From the NCBI GenBank assembly GCA_026785875.1, contig JAJAZF010000111.1:1-7690 (forward strand): DNA of 7,690 bases, given 5' to 3'. The DNA is from Chamaesiphon sp. Its GTDB lineage: Bacteria > Cyanobacteriota > Cyanobacteriia > Cyanobacteriales > Chamaesiphonaceae. Below are positions 6,160 through 7,690 of the stretch, piece by piece. Numbering within the stretch: position 1 is the first letter of the stretch; the number at the start of each line of letters is the position of its first letter. The notes beneath the pieces were generated by a model. The model saw only the letters and a list, made by a program, of their open reading frames with translations, did no database searches and was not told the origin of the DNA. The translations under genes were made by a program, and so were the position numbers.

Positions 6160-6366
6160 CTCACATCTTGCACCGAGACAGAAAGACTAGTAAAAGCGTA
6201 GAGCCGAGGGTACCCACAAGCGGCATTTTTAGATCTAGGGTTCCCCCCGAATAAAAAAACGACAAGACAGGGGCACCCCTACACAATTAACCTGTAGGGG
6301 TGCCCCTTGTGGGTACCCTGGATCTACGCTAAGTAATAGTACTTTTAAACTGGTGCAAGATGTGAG
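6160..6366. repeat. Second nested inverted-repeat element
   Basis: Outer arms of 15 bp are perfect: CTCACATCTTGCACC (6160-6174) and its complement (6352-6366). Middle arms have two perfect blocks each: AGCGTAGA plus GGGTACCCACAAG (6195-6202, 6208-6220), against CTTGTGGGTACCC plus TCTACGCT (6306-6318, 6323-6330), with a 4-5 base unpaired bulge between the blocks. The inner hairpin is 14 bp and perfect, GGGGCACCCCTACA (6270-6283) with its complement at 6293-6306, around a 9-nt loop. On the minus strand a seven-T run (complement of 6253-6259) follows the inner hairpin at about ten bases, so it might end minus-strand transcripts. No coding capacity inside. The design resembles the element at 1532-1809. 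Confidence 0.75.
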
Positions 6367-6479
6367 TAATTCTAGGCGCATTAAGATCTAAAACACATCC
6401 AATTAAAAAAGGAGGGATTAAAATTCAATTTAAACCGTAGCTGTTTGCGCTGCTACTCCACACCTGCGAGGTATCGATC

Positions 6480-7154
6480 GTGCGTTTTCTTTACTCTGGA
6501 ATTGGTTTCAATATTGCACTACTCGGACTGAGTACTGTCAATCTGTCGGCTATTGCCGTAACACCACCTGCGGCTTGTGTTCGGGTTCCAACTATCGATC
6601 GCATAGCACTCTATGATAGTACTCGCACAATTAGAGGTAATGGGGTAGAGTTCAAACTACCTGCTGGATTCAAAGGAGGCTCACCGTCTAATGCTCAGAC
6701 TAGAGCCACGATCGCTCAAACTGCCAAGATGTTTCCTTCGATGGCATCATTGATGCAGGTATTCGAGAGCGATCCTTCAATCATTAGAGCAATTGCCACT
6801 AGTACCGATTCACAACAAGTTCCGAGTATGGTGCTCGTCACCCAGCTACCGCTTCCGGCAAGTGTATCATTAGCAGAAATTCAGGAGATGATGGCAAAAT
6901 TTATGCCTTCAATGCTCCCACCTGAGTTTACGCTAGTCGAGAATCAAATCCTGAATGTCGGCTCTCGTCAAATCGTTCGATTGAGTCTCGATGTAAATGT
7001 TCAAGGTATCCAACTCAAGCAATCGATCGGGTTATTTAAGACAGGCAACCAGATATTTCAAGTAACATACGTGTACGATAACGAAAGTTCTCAGCAAGCC
7101 ATGCCAGTCTTCGAGCAAATTATTAATACCTTTAAAGCTACTTCCAAGACATAA
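6480..7154 (+). CDS. Exported protein of unknown function, possibly PsbP/DUF1795-like
   Basis: A 224-residue protein that I do not recognise by name. The GTG at 6480 is the best start: the frame has a stop at 6438 and no ATG in between, and GAGG (6468-6471) lies eight bases upstream as a modest ribosome-binding site. Residues 1-26 look like a signal peptide (MRFLYSG, then a hydrophobic stretch ending SAIA), with likely cleavage after A26, so the mature protein would be periplasmic or thylakoid-lumenal. C33 in PPAAC is not in a proper lipobox. The mature part has an early VEFKLPAGFKGG strand-turn (56-67), a Met-rich middle (MMAKFMPSMLPP, 137-148), and a final strand-helix ending IFQVTYVYDNE...FEQIINTFKA. 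That arrangement is like small alpha/beta domains of the PsbP/DUF1795 type, which is an inference from shape only. An exported M48 protease gene follows 120 bp downstream on the same strand. Confidence 0.75.
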   Translation: MRFLYSGIGFNIALLGLSTVNLSAIAVTPPAACVRVPTIDRIALYDSTRTIRGNGVEFKLPAGFKGGSPSNAQTRATIAQTAKMFPSMASLMQVFESDPSIIRAIATSTDSQQVPSMVLVTQLPLPASVSLAEIQEMMAKFMPSMLPPEFTLVENQILNVGSRQIVRLSLDVNVQGIQLKQSIGLFKTGNQIFQVTYVYDNESSQQAMPVFEQIINTFKATSKT

Positions 7155-7274
7155 ACAGACGATCGAACTTGCTGCAACATAAATCACCAGAATACCGTCA
7201 TTATTATTGCTAGTTGTTAAAATCAATGTAGCGATGATTGCGCTGACTCACACTACTAATTTGGCAAAAGATTT

Positions 7275-7690
7275 ATGTTCGCTAGAGTAGCTTCATTCCG
7301 TCAGTGGTTGCAGCGACGGTGGTTATATTCCGGCATCTCTGTACTCACAATATTTATCGTCACTGTAGGGCAACCACAGATCGGTCGAGCGGCTGAATGG
7401 TGGCAGATACTGATCCAAGCTGCACCATCAGTTATTGAAATCGTTAAGTTGAACAATATAACTGATGCACAGGAAGCTAGTTTTGGTGCAGAGACTAACC
7501 AAGCACTACTTAGTGATAAGGTTCGACTCTATCGCAATTCAGCCGTCACTAGTTATGTAGATCGGATCGGTCAACGGTTGGCTAGAAACAGTACCAGATC
7601 GAATATCAAGTACACATTTCAAGTGATTGATGATGATGCGATCAATGCTTTTGCGACGATGGGTGGCTATGTCTACGTCAATACTGGCTT
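7275..7690 (+). CDS. Exported M48-family metalloprotease (3'-truncated by window edge)
   Basis: The first 138 residues of a longer protein; the frame is open to the right edge. The ATG at 7275 is the only start candidate, since an in-frame stop lies at 7257. Residues 1-40 look like a signal peptide or anchor: a basic start (MFARVASFRQWLQRRW), the hydrophobic run SGISVLTIFIVTVG, and possible cleavage after GRAA. The mature part has the hallmark N-terminal region of bacterial M48 (COG0501, BepA-like) peptidases: ITDAQEASFGAETNQALL (62-79), VRLYRNSAVTSYVDRIGQRLARNS (83-106) and YTFQVIDDDAINAFATMGGYVYVNTG (113-138). The zinc-binding HExxH motif should follow just past the edge, so catalytic competence cannot be judged. 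Family members act on misfolded envelope proteins. It may be co-transcribed with the exported protein upstream. Confidence 0.93.
   Translation, partial: MFARVASFRQWLQRRWLYSGISVLTIFIVTVGQPQIGRAAEWWQILIQAAPSVIEIVKLNNITDAQEASFGAETNQALLSDKVRLYRNSAVTSYVDRIGQRLARNSTRSNIKYTFQVIDDDAINAFATMGGYVYVNTG

Larger units (their letters stand above)
6049..6479. other. Gene-free stretch after the P450 operon
   Basis: No convincing gene on either strand over 431 bp. It holds degenerate heptamers, a weak promoter-like pair (6093-6120), a nested palindrome (6160-6366), and a strong but unattached AAGGAGGG ribosome-binding-like sequence near 6409-6416. The palindrome may serve as the transcription end for the P450 operon. 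Confidence 0.7.

Noticed and set aside
7275..7340. Twin-arginine (Tat) export signal in the M48 protein (QRRWLYS)
   Set aside because: Only the RR pair fits; the surrounding residues do not match the S/T-RR-x-F-L-K pattern, so a general Sec-type signal or anchor is more likely.

Overview
The window looks like chromosomal DNA from a cyanobacterium. CGATCG occurs more than 30 times by eye, two copies sit inside perfect HIP1 octamers (GCGATCGC), and several genes have cyanobacterial-style sequences: a CYP120-like cytochrome P450, an MBL-fold protein with a 'SQGLPDHAHPP' motif, and an exported M48 peptidase. I cannot fix the genus from the sequence alone.

Layout: the 3' part of lysS (lysyl-tRNA synthetase) runs in from the left edge and ends at 1382. 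A 590-bp gene-free stretch follows, mostly occupied by a nested palindromic element (1532-1809). Next is purU (10-formyltetrahydrofolate deformylase, 1973-2830, +). It converges on a minus-strand MBL-fold gene (2960-3718), with a short hairpin and a heptamer tandem repeat between them. A divergent intergenic region (3719-3937) with an operator-like dyad separates that gene from a plus-strand pair: the P450 (3938-5272) and a peroxiredoxin-like thioredoxin-fold gene (5269-6048), which share an ATGA stop/start overlap. A second gene-free stretch (6049-6479) holds degenerate heptamers and a second nested palindrome (6160-6366). The window ends with a small exported protein of unknown function (6480-7154) and the start of an exported M48-family metalloprotease (7275 to the edge).

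How the genes work together: lysS (translation) and purU (one-carbon/formate metabolism) are housekeeping genes with no evident link to their neighbours. The P450 and the peroxiredoxin-like protein are very probably co-transcribed and translationally coupled, so a shared oxidative role is a reasonable inference; the divergent MBL gene may share their control region. The last two genes both encode exported proteins and may form a unit, but the 120-bp gap leaves that open.

I see no CRISPR array, tRNA, rRNA, transposase gene or recognised defence system. The most unusual material is the pair of nested inverted-repeat elements, which share an architecture and a GTAGGGG core, and the tightly coupled P450/peroxiredoxin-like pair.
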